DNA of 64,000 bases from CAZKJL01 sp964553135 (GTDB lineage: Bacteria; Patescibacteriota; Gracilibacteria; Peribacterales; Peribacteraceae). The stretch is taken from NCBI GenBank assembly GCA_964553135.1, contig CAZKJL010000001.1, positions 62,001 through 126,000 on the forward strand, read 5' to 3'. The position numbers and the translations under genes are program-made. Positions 1 through 7,560 of the stretch are shown here, piece after piece; position 1 is the first letter of the stretch; every line of letters starts with the position of its first letter. A model generated the notes under the pieces. It saw only the letters and a program-made list of their open reading frames with translations, did not search any database and was not told the origin of the DNA.

Positions 1-649
1 CGAATTTCTTGTACGGCACCATGCGACCGAGCGCCAAAAAGTAGGAACCGCGATTCGCGGAAAGGGGATGATCGAAAAAATGCGCGTCGACGGGCGGCGG
101 GATGACGACGCTCTCCCGTGCGTAGATGCGACGAATGCGCGCCTGCGTCTCCGTGGAGTTGGCGATGAAATGATCGACGCGCTTGGCGGTGGCAAGATCC
201 CAACGCCGCAAATACTTGAGCAAACGTTGAACGGGCTTCCGCAGCGGCCAACGGATCTTGAAGTCATTGAGGTACTCCGTTTCCATCTCCCACGCGTAGC
301 GCATGGGCGTGTGGCAGTAACACACGTGCACGGCGGTGGCGGGCGGAATGACGCCCTTGCCGACGGCGTGCGACGAGCTGATGACGACGTCGCTTCCCGC
401 AAGATCGATGTGTTCGATGTACCGCGGCATGGATGCGATGAGCACTTGGTGACGCCCGAGCAACATGAATGCTTTTTGGAGCACGGACGACACCCGAATA
501 TCGGCCGCCTGCAGACGTGCATCGAGTTTTTCTTTGCGTGCGACGGTCGTATGAATGACGGCCTCGGGCCACAGCGAACTGAGCGCCGAGATGACGTGTT
601 CCGCGCCTCCGTACGTGGGCAGCCAATCGGCAACGATCGTCGTTTTCAT
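1..649 (-). CDS. Glycosyltransferase family 4, N-terminal part (runs off window)
   Basis: Reading right to left from an ATG at 649, the frame stays open to the window edge and gives about 216 residues; the C-terminal half lies outside. The N-terminus has the glycine motif GGAEH at residues 14-18, followed by CHTPMRY, ANSTETQARI, the PPPVD turn and GRMVPYKKF, an order typical of WbaZ-like GT-B glycosyltransferases that use nucleotide sugars for surface polysaccharide assembly. A CATAGT -10-like box ends 9 nt upstream of the start. The sugar and acceptor cannot be told. It is divergent from the ftsQ-like gene. Confidence 0.85.
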   Translation of the reverse strand, partial: MKTTIVADWLPTYGGAEHVISALSSLWPEAVIHTTVARKEKLDARLQAADIRVSSVLQKAFMLLGRHQVLIASMPRYIEHIDLAGSDVVISSSHAVGKGVIPPATAVHVCYCHTPMRYAWEMETEYLNDFKIRWPLRKPVQRLLKYLRRWDLATAKRVDHFIANSTETQARIRRIYARESVVIPPPVDAHFFDHPLSANRGSYFLALGRMVPYKKF

Positions 650-711
650 AGCCGCAGCACTATGACATAGAGAGGCCCGTCGGAACAGTTCCCGTAGGGC
701 TCCGTTGCCTC

Positions 712-717
712 TAAGCT
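712..717 (+). promoter_or_regulatory. -10 box for the ftsQ-like gene
   Basis: TAAGCT ends 7 nt before the ATG at 725, so transcription would begin at or next to the start codon. A weak -35 candidate, TTCCCG, lies 17 bp upstream. Same geometry as many other starts in this window. Confidence 0.45.
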
Positions 718-724
718 GGCCTCC

Positions 725-1672
725 ATGCCGCTACGGGCACCATCGAAACTTCCGCGACGATTCAATCGGCAGGCCAGTCCTTTCGCACGGGGCATGGCCC
801 GGAAACAGTACGCCAATCCGACGAGGCGTTCGCGGCTGCGCAAAGAACGTTTCATCCGCTGGCAGCGACGCATGGCCAAGGTCATGGCGGCGGTCGTGGT
901 GGAGTTCCGTCTGTGGATGGCCATCGGAGCGGGTGTGGTCATCGTGGCCGTGGCATCGATCTTGCTCTTCGCGCCGTTCTTCGACGTTCGGGAAATGCGC
1001 ATCAAGAGACAAGACCCCCGCATCGACCCGGAGGAAGTGCAGCAAGTGCTCTCGCCCCTTTTCAAGCAACGTCTGGTACTCGTGACGCGAAGCCAAGTGG
1101 AATCCATGCTCCAAGCCGAGTACCCGGACATCGAACGCGTGGAGATCGACAAGCAGTATCCGTCGACGCTCAGCGTGGCGCTGTACTTGGAACCCGTCAT
1201 CGCGGCGATCAAGGTGGCGGAGAACGACGACAAAATCGAGCAGACCGGATCGGGCTCGGCGCTCGCGACGGACACCGGAGCGTCGCTGTACTCGTACATC
1301 AGCCGCAGCGGATATTTCGAGACGTCACCCATTCGACTGGTCTCCGAAAAGTTGCCCGTACTCACCATCACGGACTGGGGCATCCGCCCGCAGAACAGAA
1401 CGCTGCTTCTGGAACCGGAAACACTCCGCACCATTTTCCAGGCGCGCGACACGTTACGCCGAGATTTCGGCTTGGAGACGACGAATATCACCGTTTTCCT
1501 CCGTGCCCAGGAGTTCCATATTCGCACGAACAAAAGCACGCTGTGGTTTGATCTACGAAGCCCGCTACCCGTACAATTGCAACGCTTCCGCGAGTTCCTC
1601 AAAGCGGTTCCCCTCGATCAAGCGAAGGGATACGTGGATCTTCGCATCGCCGACAAGATCATCTATAAGTAA
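725..1672 (+). CDS. ftsQ: FtsQ/DivIB-like cell-division protein with POTRA domain
   Basis: A 315-residue bitopic membrane protein. Residues 1-62 are a strongly basic cytoplasmic tail, about 63-84 form one membrane helix, and about 85-157 read as a POTRA domain, followed by a beta-rich C-terminal region. That architecture is the FtsQ/DivIB family, which links the cytoplasmic division ring to septal wall synthesis. It lies just ahead of two peptidoglycan hydrolase genes rather than in a visible division/cell-wall cluster with ftsA or ftsZ. The ATG at 725 is preferred because a -10 box lies 7 nt upstream. Family assignment rests on architecture more than on invariant residues. Confidence 0.75.
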   Translation: MPLRAPSKLPRRFNRQASPFARGMARKQYANPTRRSRLRKERFIRWQRRMAKVMAAVVVEFRLWMAIGAGVVIVAVASILLFAPFFDVREMRIKRQDPRIDPEEVQQVLSPLFKQRLVLVTRSQVESMLQAEYPDIERVEIDKQYPSTLSVALYLEPVIAAIKVAENDDKIEQTGSGSALATDTGASLYSYISRSGYFETSPIRLVSEKLPVLTITDWGIRPQNRTLLLEPETLRTIFQARDTLRRDFGLETTNITVFLRAQEFHIRTNKSTLWFDLRSPLPVQLQRFREFLKAVPLDQAKGYVDLRIADKIIYK

Positions 1673-1708
1673 TCGCTACTCGCTTTTCTTACCGAGACGT
1701 TCCGCTCC

Positions 1709-2572
1709 ATGCTTTCAGCCCTCGCTTCCGTCCTCTTCCTCGGCATCGTTCCGGCGCAGCCGCCCGTCCCCGCCGCACGCATGCTCCCGGGCATCGAAGT
1801 GATGTCCATTTCGGCACCGAGCAAACTCGTGAACCGCATCAAAGCACCCGACCTCTCGGCATCGGGAGCGCTTTTGCTCGACGCCGAAAGCGGCGAGGAA
1901 ATGTTCGCCATCAACGCGGATGAACGTCGCCCCATGGCGAGCCTTACCAAGATCATGACGGCGCTTCTCATCCTGGAAAACCACGACATGTTCGAAGTGG
2001 CCACGGTGCCGCCGGTGGCCGATGAAATCAAGGGCAGCACGGTCGGGCTCAAGGCGGGACAACGCATGAGCGTGGGCAATTTGATGAAAGCCCTGCTCCT
2101 TCCTTCGGCGAATGACGCCGCGTACACGCTCGCCACGTTTCACAGCCGCAGCGTGGGTTCGTTCGTGCAGCTCATGAACCAACGCGCCCGGCAGATGGGC
2201 CTCAAAAATACGCACTTCGCCAACCCCGCCGGGCTCGACAACGCCGAGCAGTATTCGTCGCCGCGCGACCTGGGCTGGCTGACGATCGCCGCACTCAAGC
2301 ATCCGACATTCCGCTCCGTCGTCGGCACGCGTACGGCGCGCATTTCCTCCATGGAAGGCGTGACCTTCGACCTCCGCAACACCAACGAGATGCTTCACTT
2401 CAACGAAGATGTCTACGGGGTCAAAACGGGCACCACGGACAATGCCGGCGAATGTCTCATCGTGCTGTTCACCGAGCACGATCATCCGTATCTCTTAATC
2501 TTGTTGGGATCGAAAGACCGCTATACTGACGGTCTTCATGTTCTGCAGGCCGTCCACGAAGCCATGCAGTAA
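1709..2572 (+). CDS. dacA: D-alanyl-D-alanine carboxypeptidase (PBP5-like, peptidase S11)
   Basis: 287 residues with a short hydrophobic export signal at the N-terminus. All three penicillin-binding motifs of the S11 family are visible: SLTK at residues 78-81 with the acylated serine 78, SAN at 133-135, and KTG near residue 240. It should trim the terminal D-Ala of peptidoglycan pentapeptides outside the cytoplasmic membrane. It lacks the long C-terminal beta domain and amphipathic anchor of E. coli PBP5, so it is the short form. It starts 36 nt after the ftsQ-like gene and ends 10 nt before the LysM/M23 gene, which suggests one wall-maintenance operon. Confidence 0.93.
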   Translation: MLSALASVLFLGIVPAQPPVPAARMLPGIEVMSISAPSKLVNRIKAPDLSASGALLLDAESGEEMFAINADERRPMASLTKIMTALLILENHDMFEVATVPPVADEIKGSTVGLKAGQRMSVGNLMKALLLPSANDAAYTLATFHSRSVGSFVQLMNQRARQMGLKNTHFANPAGLDNAEQYSSPRDLGWLTIAALKHPTFRSVVGTRTARISSMEGVTFDLRNTNEMLHFNEDVYGVKTGTTDNAGECLIVLFTEHDHPYLLILLGSKDRYTDGLHVLQAVHEAMQ

Positions 2573-2582
2573 TTTCTGAGCC

Positions 2583-3608
2583 ATGCGCCCGACCTCCACC
2601 CCCATCCATTCCTGGCTGAGCGTTCGTATTCGGTTGCTGTGCATCGGCACACTCGCTTTGTCGCTGTTCCTGCCACCCTACGTTCCGGATACCTCCTCGG
2701 CCCCGCCGCCGGACGTGGACGTGGATGCGCACGGTTATCTGCTTGCCGAAGAAGGCTTCCTCATGAAAACCTCATCGCTCACCGAGCAGGGGACGAGAAG
2801 CGCGTACAGCCAAGGCATCATTCACACGGTGGAAGCCGGCGAGAGCATCGCGAGCATCGCCAAGACGTCGTTCCTCAGCGCCGACACCGTTCGTTGGGCC
2901 AACAACTTGTCGCCGAGTGCCCAGGTGAAACCGGGTCAAAAACTGCTCATCCTGCCGGTCGACGGCGTCATTCACACCGTGAAGCGGGGCCAGAATTTGC
3001 AGACCATCGCCGATCTGTATGGCGTGCCGACTGAAAAAATCACGCAGCAAAACAAGATCAAAGGCGGCTACCTCATCGCCGGACAAGAGCTGATCGTCCC
3101 GGACGGCAAACCCATCGTGGAAGCCGCACCCAAGCCGCCCAAGGTCATCGCCACGACACCTTCCAAGACGCCCACGACGCCGTCCACATCGAACAATTTC
3201 CCGGAGACGAAGGACTATTCCATCCAACCGTCATTCGGCATTTTCCAGATGCCGTGCGACTGTTTCTACACCCAGTACTTCAGCAGCGTTCACTTCGGCG
3301 TGGACATGCAGCATCGCGGCGGCAGCCCCATCTTCGCCGGTGAAGCGGGCACCGTCATTCGCGCCGACTACGGTTGGAACGGAGGCTACGGCAACGTCAT
3401 CGAGATCGACCACGGCAACGGCATCGTGACGCTCTACGCGCACAACAAGACGCTGTACGTGAAGAAGGGCGACACGGTGACGCGAGGCCAACCGATATCG
3501 TTCATGGGAAACACGGGGCGCGTCCACGGACCCACGGGCATTCATCTCCACTTCGAAGTACACGTGAACGGCGTGAAGAAGAACCCGATGGTGTATTTGC
3601 AACAATAG
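2583..3608 (+). CDS. LysM-containing M23 metallopeptidase (murein hydrolase)
   Basis: 341 residues. An N-terminal hydrophobic stretch (about 14-31) serves as signal or anchor. Two LysM peptidoglycan-binding repeats follow (about 80-125 and 129-174), then a proline/threonine linker and a C-terminal M23 (LytM) domain. The zinc-site motifs are present: HFGVD near residue 237 and HLHFE at 321-325. It probably cuts peptide cross-bridges, or acts as an EnvC-like regulator if inactive, but the catalytic motifs look intact. It is the last gene of the ftsQ-dacA unit and is followed directly by a 9-bp-period repeat array. Confidence 0.92.
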   Translation: MRPTSTPIHSWLSVRIRLLCIGTLALSLFLPPYVPDTSSAPPPDVDVDAHGYLLAEEGFLMKTSSLTEQGTRSAYSQGIIHTVEAGESIASIAKTSFLSADTVRWANNLSPSAQVKPGQKLLILPVDGVIHTVKRGQNLQTIADLYGVPTEKITQQNKIKGGYLIAGQELIVPDGKPIVEAAPKPPKVIATTPSKTPTTPSTSNNFPETKDYSIQPSFGIFQMPCDCFYTQYFSSVHFGVDMQHRGGSPIFAGEAGTVIRADYGWNGGYGNVIEIDHGNGIVTLYAHNKTLYVKKGDTVTRGQPISFMGNTGRVHGPTGIHLHFEVHVNGVKKNPMVYLQQ

Positions 3609-3652
3609 GAATGCAAGGACTGCAAAGAATACAAAGAGTGCAAGGATCCTCG
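3607..3652. repeat. 9-bp-period repeat array (AARGANTRC family)
   Basis: About five tandem 9-bp units such as AAGGACTGC, AAAGAATAC and AAAGAGTGC fill the gap between the convergent ends of the LysM/M23 gene and pgl. The same unit family recurs at 28541-28618, 30277-30322 and 30706-30752. Here it is a single-direction array without a partner. Confidence 0.75.
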
Positions 3653-3657
3653 CTTCC

Positions 3658-4320
3658 CTATTTCCCGATCATCCACGTCGTTCGCGCATCGAACAAATAC
3701 TGCGCCGGATAGAGACTGACGTCTTCGTTCTTGGACTGCATGTCGGCAAGGACCTTGGCCTTTTTCTCACCCGTGATGAGGAACAGTCGGCGCTTGGCGG
3801 AGAGGAGTACCGGAAGCGTCGTGCTGATTCTGTCGCGCACCGCGAATCTGTCCGTGGTGGTATGAATGACGTTCTTGGGACCGAAGGCAGCGGGGTCGAG
3901 CGGCGGAAAGAGCGACGTGATGTGTCCGTCGTCACCCATGCCGATGACGAGAATGTCGGGGCTGAGCTGCGCGACTTTTTTGTCGTAATCGGCGATGCAT
4001 TCGGGGAGCGGGAGCGCGGTGTGCGGTGCCAGGAGCACGGCATTGGTTCGTTTGATGATGGTCTCGCGCATCATGCGCTGGTTGCTGTCCTCGTGATCGG
4101 CGGGAACGTACCTCTCATCGAGCGCGAAGAACGTGACGCTGCTCCAGTCGATGGATAAGTCTGCCGAGAGAAGCGCATACACCGGCCCCGGCGTGGAACC
4201 TCCGCACAGACCGACGGTGCACGAACCCTGCGACCTCTGGCACTGCACGATGGCCGCACCGAGCCACTGCGCGGCGGCGCGAACGAATTGCTCGGATGTG
4301 TCGTACCTGACGATGTCCAT
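3658..4320 (-). CDS. pgl: 6-phosphogluconolactonase (DevB/SOL type)
   Basis: 220 residues from the ATG at 4320. A longer frame exists upstream, but a TATCAT -10 box 6 nt before this ATG decides the start. Family motifs include CGGSTP near the N-terminus, FALDERYVP, and GMGDDGHITSLFPP, the phosphate-binding loop and catalytic-histidine region. It hydrolyses 6-phosphogluconolactone, the product of the zwf enzyme, in the oxidative pentose-phosphate pathway. It lies downstream of zwf on the same strand with one small gene between them. Confidence 0.93.
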   Translation of the reverse strand: MDIVRYDTSEQFVRAAAQWLGAAIVQCQRSQGSCTVGLCGGSTPGPVYALLSADLSIDWSSVTFFALDERYVPADHEDSNQRMMRETIIKRTNAVLLAPHTALPLPECIADYDKKVAQLSPDILVIGMGDDGHITSLFPPLDPAAFGPKNVIHTTTDRFAVRDRISTTLPVLLSAKRRLFLITGEKKAKVLADMQSKNEDVSLYPAQYLFDARTTWMIGK

Positions 4321-4326
4321 GCAACG

Positions 4327-4332
4327 ATGATA
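4327..4332 (-). promoter_or_regulatory. -10 box for pgl, 6 nt from the start codon
   Basis: TATCAT on the minus strand with exactly 6 nt to the pgl ATG, so the transcript should be leaderless. No good -35 is visible. Confidence 0.45.
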
Positions 4333-4429
4333 CACGCACGTTGAATCTGCGGCACACGAGGTGTGTGCCGCAGAAGAGTCCTTCAGTTCACAGCGGTTCT
4401 CACCGTGCGCGGAAGGCGGACGCGGACGA

Positions 4430-4663
4430 TCAACGAAGCTTTCCCGGAATGTGCACGGACTGGATCTTCCGTCCATTGCACGCCCCGCAGACAATTTCGC
4501 GATGGCCGCTGCCCACCGGATCGAATCCGGCGAAGCCACGACCTCTGCATCGGTAGCATTTCTTGTACACGTTGCGACCGAACAGGTACATCCACAGGCG
4601 GATCACTCCCAACAGAATCAACCCGACTGCCAAGATGTACCCCGTAATCATCAGACCGTTCAT
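4430..4663 (-). CDS. Small membrane protein with a half DnaJ-type zinc ribbon
   Basis: 77 residues from the ATG at 4663, chosen because a GGAGG Shine-Dalgarno lies just upstream; an in-frame ATG at 4699 lacks one. An N-terminal membrane helix (about residues 4-28) is followed by a cytoplasmic tail with CYRCRGRG and CGACNGR. These two CxxC-glycine motifs together make one zinc centre like half of the DnaJ cysteine-rich domain. Function unknown; it may be a small protein-binding or redox adaptor. It has its own strong promoter (4723-4750). Confidence 0.7.
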   Translation of the reverse strand: MNGLMITGYILAVGLILLGVIRLWMYLFGRNVYKKCYRCRGRGFAGFDPVGSGHREIVCGACNGRKIQSVHIPGKLR

Positions 4664-4722
4664 CCCTGCCCCTCCGAACAAGTAGTGTGAGTAGACCACT
4701 GCGGGTCCAAAGAACTACTGAT

Positions 4723-4750
4723 ACTATACTATATATGCATATATTGTCAA
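4723..4750 (-). promoter_or_regulatory. Strong sigma-70 promoter between zwf and the zinc-ribbon gene
   Basis: Minus strand: a perfect -35 TTGACA, a 16-bp spacer, then TATAGT. The spacer holds a perfect palindrome ATATATGCATATAT. Transcription would give a leader of about 50 nt with a Shine-Dalgarno before the ATG at 4663, unlike the leaderless pattern elsewhere. Confidence 0.75.
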
Positions 4751-4756
4751 TTCAGC

Positions 4757-6229
4757 CTAAAACCAGGAATGGCTGAACTTGGCGATGAAAGCATCCGCTT
4801 CCGTGGGGCCCTTGGAGCCCGATTCGTACGTTGAGAGCGGGGTCTTGGGATTATCCAAATATGCCTGCAGGGGATCGATGATGCGCCAGCACGTGCGGAC
4901 TTCCTCGGGGTCCAGGAACCACTGCTGGTTGCCGTTGATGGCCTCGAGCAGCAGCAAGCTGTGCTCCACGAGACAGTCGCCCATGCACACGAGCGGGTCT
5001 TCCATGACGAGCGGACGGAACTTGGGCTCGCTGCCGCCGAGCTTGGTCTGGAGGTACAGCTTCATGCCGGCTTCGCCCTGCAAGATGATGTCGAGACGAT
5101 TTCTGTTCTCGCCTTTGCCCACGAGCGTCGGGGACTCCTGGAATTCGATGGAGATGCGTGTCTCTTTTTCCTTGAGACGTTTTCCGGAGCGCAAGAAAAT
5201 GGGAACACCGTCCCAGCGCGATGAACGAGTCATGAGGCGCATGGCGGCGTACGTCGGCGTGCGGGAATTTTTGGCAACGCCTTCTTCGTCTTTGTACGCC
5301 GGAAGTTTTTTCCCGTTCACCGTTCCTTCTCCGTATTGACCTTGGATGACGAGTTCGCCCAGGTCCCCTGCAGGCGGAAGATAAAACTTCTTGATGGCGT
5401 CCAGACGCGACGATTTGATGTCCTTGGGGTCGTTCACGAGACGCATCGTGAGGAGTGCGGCGATTTGAATGAGGTGACTCTGGAACATGTCACGGAGTGT
5501 TCCGACCGCATCGAAATATCCGGCGCGCCCTTCGAGCCCCGCCGATTCGGCGGCCGTGATTTGCACGTGCGAGATGAGCGTGTTCTTGAGCAGACGTTCG
5601 ATGACCGGGTTGGCGTGACGCAAGTAGTACGCGTTGCGCACGGCTTCTTTGCCGAGGTAGTGATCCAGGATATAGACCTCCTGCGGCTTGAAGCAGCTGC
5701 TCAAAATCGCATTCACTTCTTCGAAAGAGGCGAGATCGTGGCCGACCGGTTTCTCCACGATGCAACGGAATTCCTTCTTGCCGTCGTCACCGGACTCTGA
5801 GCCTGTCGAAGAGTGCACGCCGCCGTCGCACAAATTTCTAAGCGTGGACTCGAACGCGGCGGGCGGAATGGAAAGGTACGCAAGACGAACGACGTTGTTG
5901 GCCGCGCCTTCGAGCTTCGTGAGTTTCGCCGCAAGCGCCTTAAAATCCTTCACCGCATCGTACTGGCCGCCGTGGTAGTAAACGTGCTCCAAAAGCCCGG
6001 CAAGCACTTTGTCATTCACCTCCAAAACATGCTCTTTGACGGCCGATGCGACGTGGTCACGGAACTCGGCGTCCGTCATCGGTGTGCGCGAGTATCCGAC
6101 GATGGAGTACTCCTTGGGCAAACGTTTCTTGAGCGCCAAGAAATACAGCGCCGGAAAAATCTTGATGCGAGCCAGGTGGCCGGAAGCACCGAAGAGGACG
6201 AGTGAGAAAGGACGGTCGGCTGCGAGCAT
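4757..6229 (-). CDS. zwf: Glucose-6-phosphate 1-dehydrogenase
   Basis: 490 residues, the usual family length. The dinucleotide-binding motif is GASGHLA at 14-20, where most family members have Asp instead of His. The substrate-site motif DHYLGKE is intact, and EKPVGHDL follows the usual EKP element. It oxidises glucose-6-phosphate to 6-phosphogluconolactone and makes NADPH. Residues about 138-151, just before the EKP element, form a Ser/Gly/Asp-rich insertion whose DNA (about 5790-5816) resembles a short intergenic palindromic repeat. The nucleotide-binding fold looks functional despite the His substitution. Confidence 0.95.
   Translation of the reverse strand: MLAADRPFSLVLFGASGHLARIKIFPALYFLALKKRLPKEYSIVGYSRTPMTDAEFRDHVASAVKEHVLEVNDKVLAGLLEHVYYHGGQYDAVKDFKALAAKLTKLEGAANNVVRLAYLSIPPAAFESTLRNLCDGGVHSSTGSESGDDGKKEFRCIVEKPVGHDLASFEEVNAILSSCFKPQEVYILDHYLGKEAVRNAYYLRHANPVIERLLKNTLISHVQITAAESAGLEGRAGYFDAVGTLRDMFQSHLIQIAALLTMRLVNDPKDIKSSRLDAIKKFYLPPAGDLGELVIQGQYGEGTVNGKKLPAYKDEEGVAKNSRTPTYAAMRLMTRSSRWDGVPIFLRSGKRLKEKETRISIEFQESPTLVGKGENRNRLDIILQGEAGMKLYLQTKLGGSEPKFRPLVMEDPLVCMGDCLVEHSLLLLEAINGNQQWFLDPEEVRTCWRIIDPLQAYLDNPKTPLSTYESGSKGPTEADAFIAKFSHSWF
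5790..5816. repeat. Palindromic-repeat-like insertion inside zwf
   Basis: The stretch contains GAGCCTGTCGAAGAGTG with GACTC/GAGTG-like complementary ends, a sequence type often seen as an intergenic short palindromic repeat. It is kept in frame within zwf and encodes a loop that the family does not normally have. Copy number in the genome cannot be judged from this window. Confidence 0.5.
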
Positions 6230-6235
6230 GGGATG

Positions 6236-6352
6236 TGGTCAGGGAGGTGTGGTAAGTATGGTAGGTGTGGTAGGGGGAAACAAGCGTAAGATTGAAGAGC
6301 GGTTTTCCAAACATTCCAAACCTGCCTCACCTTCCGAAACTCGCCACACTTT
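6236..6352. repeat. Paired 9-bp-period arrays between zwf and the tRNA-editing gene
   Basis: About 6236-6284 carries units like GGTGTGGTA and AGTATGGTA. About 6306-6352 carries complementary-leaning units like CCAAACATT, CCAAACCTG and GCCACACTT. Both have a 9-bp period and are roughly inverted to each other, filling the gap between divergent genes. Unit sequence differs from the AAGGAATAC arrays, but the period is the same. Confidence 0.55.
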
Positions 6353-6367
6353 CATACGTGCAATCCG

Positions 6368-6862
6368 ATGGACCCACTCCTCAAACTTCTCGCCGATCTC
6401 GGCATCTCGTTCACCCGCTACGACCACAAAGCCGTGTTCACGTGCGAAGAGTCCGATGGGCTCGGGATCCAGATGCCCGGGGCACACACGAAGCAGCTCC
6501 TCATGAAGGCCAAGAACAAAGAGATTTACGTGCTCGCCATCGTCATGCACGACAAGCGCGTGGACACCAAGGCGCTCGCCAAAGATTTCGGCGCACAGAG
6601 TTTCAGCTTCGTGTCACCCGAGAGATTGCTCGAGATGCTCGGCGTGATTCCGGGTGCCGTGACGCCGTTCGGCCTGATGTTCGACAAGGAACAGAAGATC
6701 AACGTGGTGTTCGACGAAGACGCGTGGAACGCGGGGCAATTTCGGTTCCATCCGCTCGTGAATACGGCGACGCTCGTCATCGACAAAACGGGCTTCGAGA
6801 CATTCATGAAACACACCGGCCACGCATTCACGGTTCGCGCTATTCCCGTGCGCGTTGACTGA
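6368..6862 (+). CDS. YbaK/ProX-type aminoacyl-tRNA editing domain protein
   Basis: 164 residues covering a single YbaK/ProX domain. Motifs fit the PrdX/ProX branch: VFTCEESDGL near residue 20, PGAHTKQLLMKAK near 38, and the C-terminal FHPLVNTATLVI segment. Such free-standing domains hydrolyse mischarged tRNA, typically Ala-tRNA(Pro) or Cys-tRNA(Pro); which one here cannot be told. Its 3' end overlaps the convergent gene at 6840-7295 by 23 nt. Confidence 0.85.
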   Translation: MDPLLKLLADLGISFTRYDHKAVFTCEESDGLGIQMPGAHTKQLLMKAKNKEIYVLAIVMHDKRVDTKALAKDFGAQSFSFVSPERLLEMLGVIPGAVTPFGLMFDKEQKINVVFDEDAWNAGQFRFHPLVNTATLVIDKTGFETFMKHTGHAFTVRAIPVRVD

Positions 6863-7295
6863 GCGTCTCGAGTGCCTGGCGAATGCCGCGTATCAACGTC
6901 GTGACGGGTGACCCACGTCCTTCGATGAGTTCCCATGTTTCGGAAACGGCGGGGGTTGCCCGCACTCGCATGTGCGTGACGCTCTGCAGCAACTGAAAAA
7001 GTTGCTGGTCCTGGTTGCCCTGGGGATGATTCTTTTTGAGAATGACAAACGCGCGAACCAAGCCGAGTGCGGCTTTGTCGGATTGCACGCGCGCGATTTC
7101 ATACGCACCGCTCTTCGTATTGTTATGGATATCGGAACCGTTGCCGATGACGTCCTGCAGAATGAGCAAAAATTCCTGAGCGTCCGCGGTCGGCCAAAAC
7201 TCGACAGCCGCGACGAGTTCGTTGAAGTCGGCGGGAACCCGCATGTGCGGCCCCACGTTCTCCGAAGATCCGCCGGGAACTTTCGAAGGATTCAT
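6840..7295 (-). CDS. Hypothetical protein with a near-consensus promoter
   Basis: 151 residues, mixed alpha/beta composition, no signal peptide, membrane helix or motif that I recognise. The coding status is supported by an excellent promoter ending 6 nt before its ATG and by ordinary codon use. It converges on the tRNA-editing gene with a 23-nt overlap and is divergent from the metK riboswitch leader. Confidence 0.7.
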   Translation of the reverse strand: MNPSKVPGGSSENVGPHMRVPADFNELVAAVEFWPTADAQEFLLILQDVIGNGSDIHNNTKSGAYEIARVQSDKAALGLVRAFVILKKNHPQGNQDQQLFQLLQSVTHMRVRATPAVSETWELIEGRGSPVTTLIRGIRQALETLSQRARE

Positions 7296-7301
7296 TTACA
7301 T

Positions 7302-7330
7302 ATTATACCATAATATACAAATTCGATCAA
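7302..7330 (-). promoter_or_regulatory. Near-consensus promoter giving a leaderless transcript
   Basis: Minus strand: TTGATC, exactly 17 bp, TATAAT, then 6 nt and the ATG at 7295. Transcription should begin at the start codon. This is the clearest single case of the leaderless geometry in the window. Confidence 0.8.
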
Positions 7331-7375
7331 TTTCCTCAGGCAAGCCCTCTCTCTACACTCGATTCAACATCACCG

Positions 7376-7500
7376 CCTATCAAGAGCGATGTGTGGGACC
7401 TGGCCCGATACACATCCCCCAACCCAGATTCACGGCTTGCCCCGAGCGAGCGCAGCGAATCGAAGGGTGGGAACTCCAGCCCCTCTCCGGGGAACGATAG
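7376..7500 (+). ncRNA. SAM-I-type riboswitch aptamer upstream of metK
   Basis: Matches the SAM-I clan in order: CTATCAAGAG (P1 and core), GGGACCTGGCCCGAT (kink-turn region and pseudoknot partner), a P2 stem GATGTGT/ACACATC, CAACCC opening P3, then GGGTGGGAACTCC closing P3, a P4 hairpin GCCCCTCTCCGGGG, and GAACGATAG closing P1 with CTATC. The P3 tip is enlarged by a GC-rich segment (about 7430-7469) that looks like an inserted palindromic repeat. Binding of S-adenosylmethionine should favour the downstream terminator and lower metK expression. Confidence 0.85.
7430..7469. repeat. Palindromic-repeat-like segment in the riboswitch P3 loop
   Basis: A GC-rich stretch with GAGCGAGCGCAGCG at its centre and CTTGCC/AAGGG-like ends. 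Its style is that of short intergenic palindromic repeats. It sits exactly where SAM-I P3 stems tolerate length variation, so the aptamer core is unbroken. Confidence 0.5.
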
Positions 7501-7517
7501 AGTATCCACTCATACGA

Positions 7518-7542
7518 CACCGGAAGGACGGTGGTTTTTCTA
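7518..7542 (+). terminator. Intrinsic terminator, riboswitch expression platform
   Basis: CACCG / CGGTG stem (7518-7522 with 7529-7533) followed by a run of five T and further T-rich sequence. It lies 18 nt after the aptamer and 19 nt before the metK ATG, so it fits transcriptional attenuation by SAM. Confidence 0.75.
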
Positions 7543-7560
7543 TTTCTTCCTTTCATTCGT

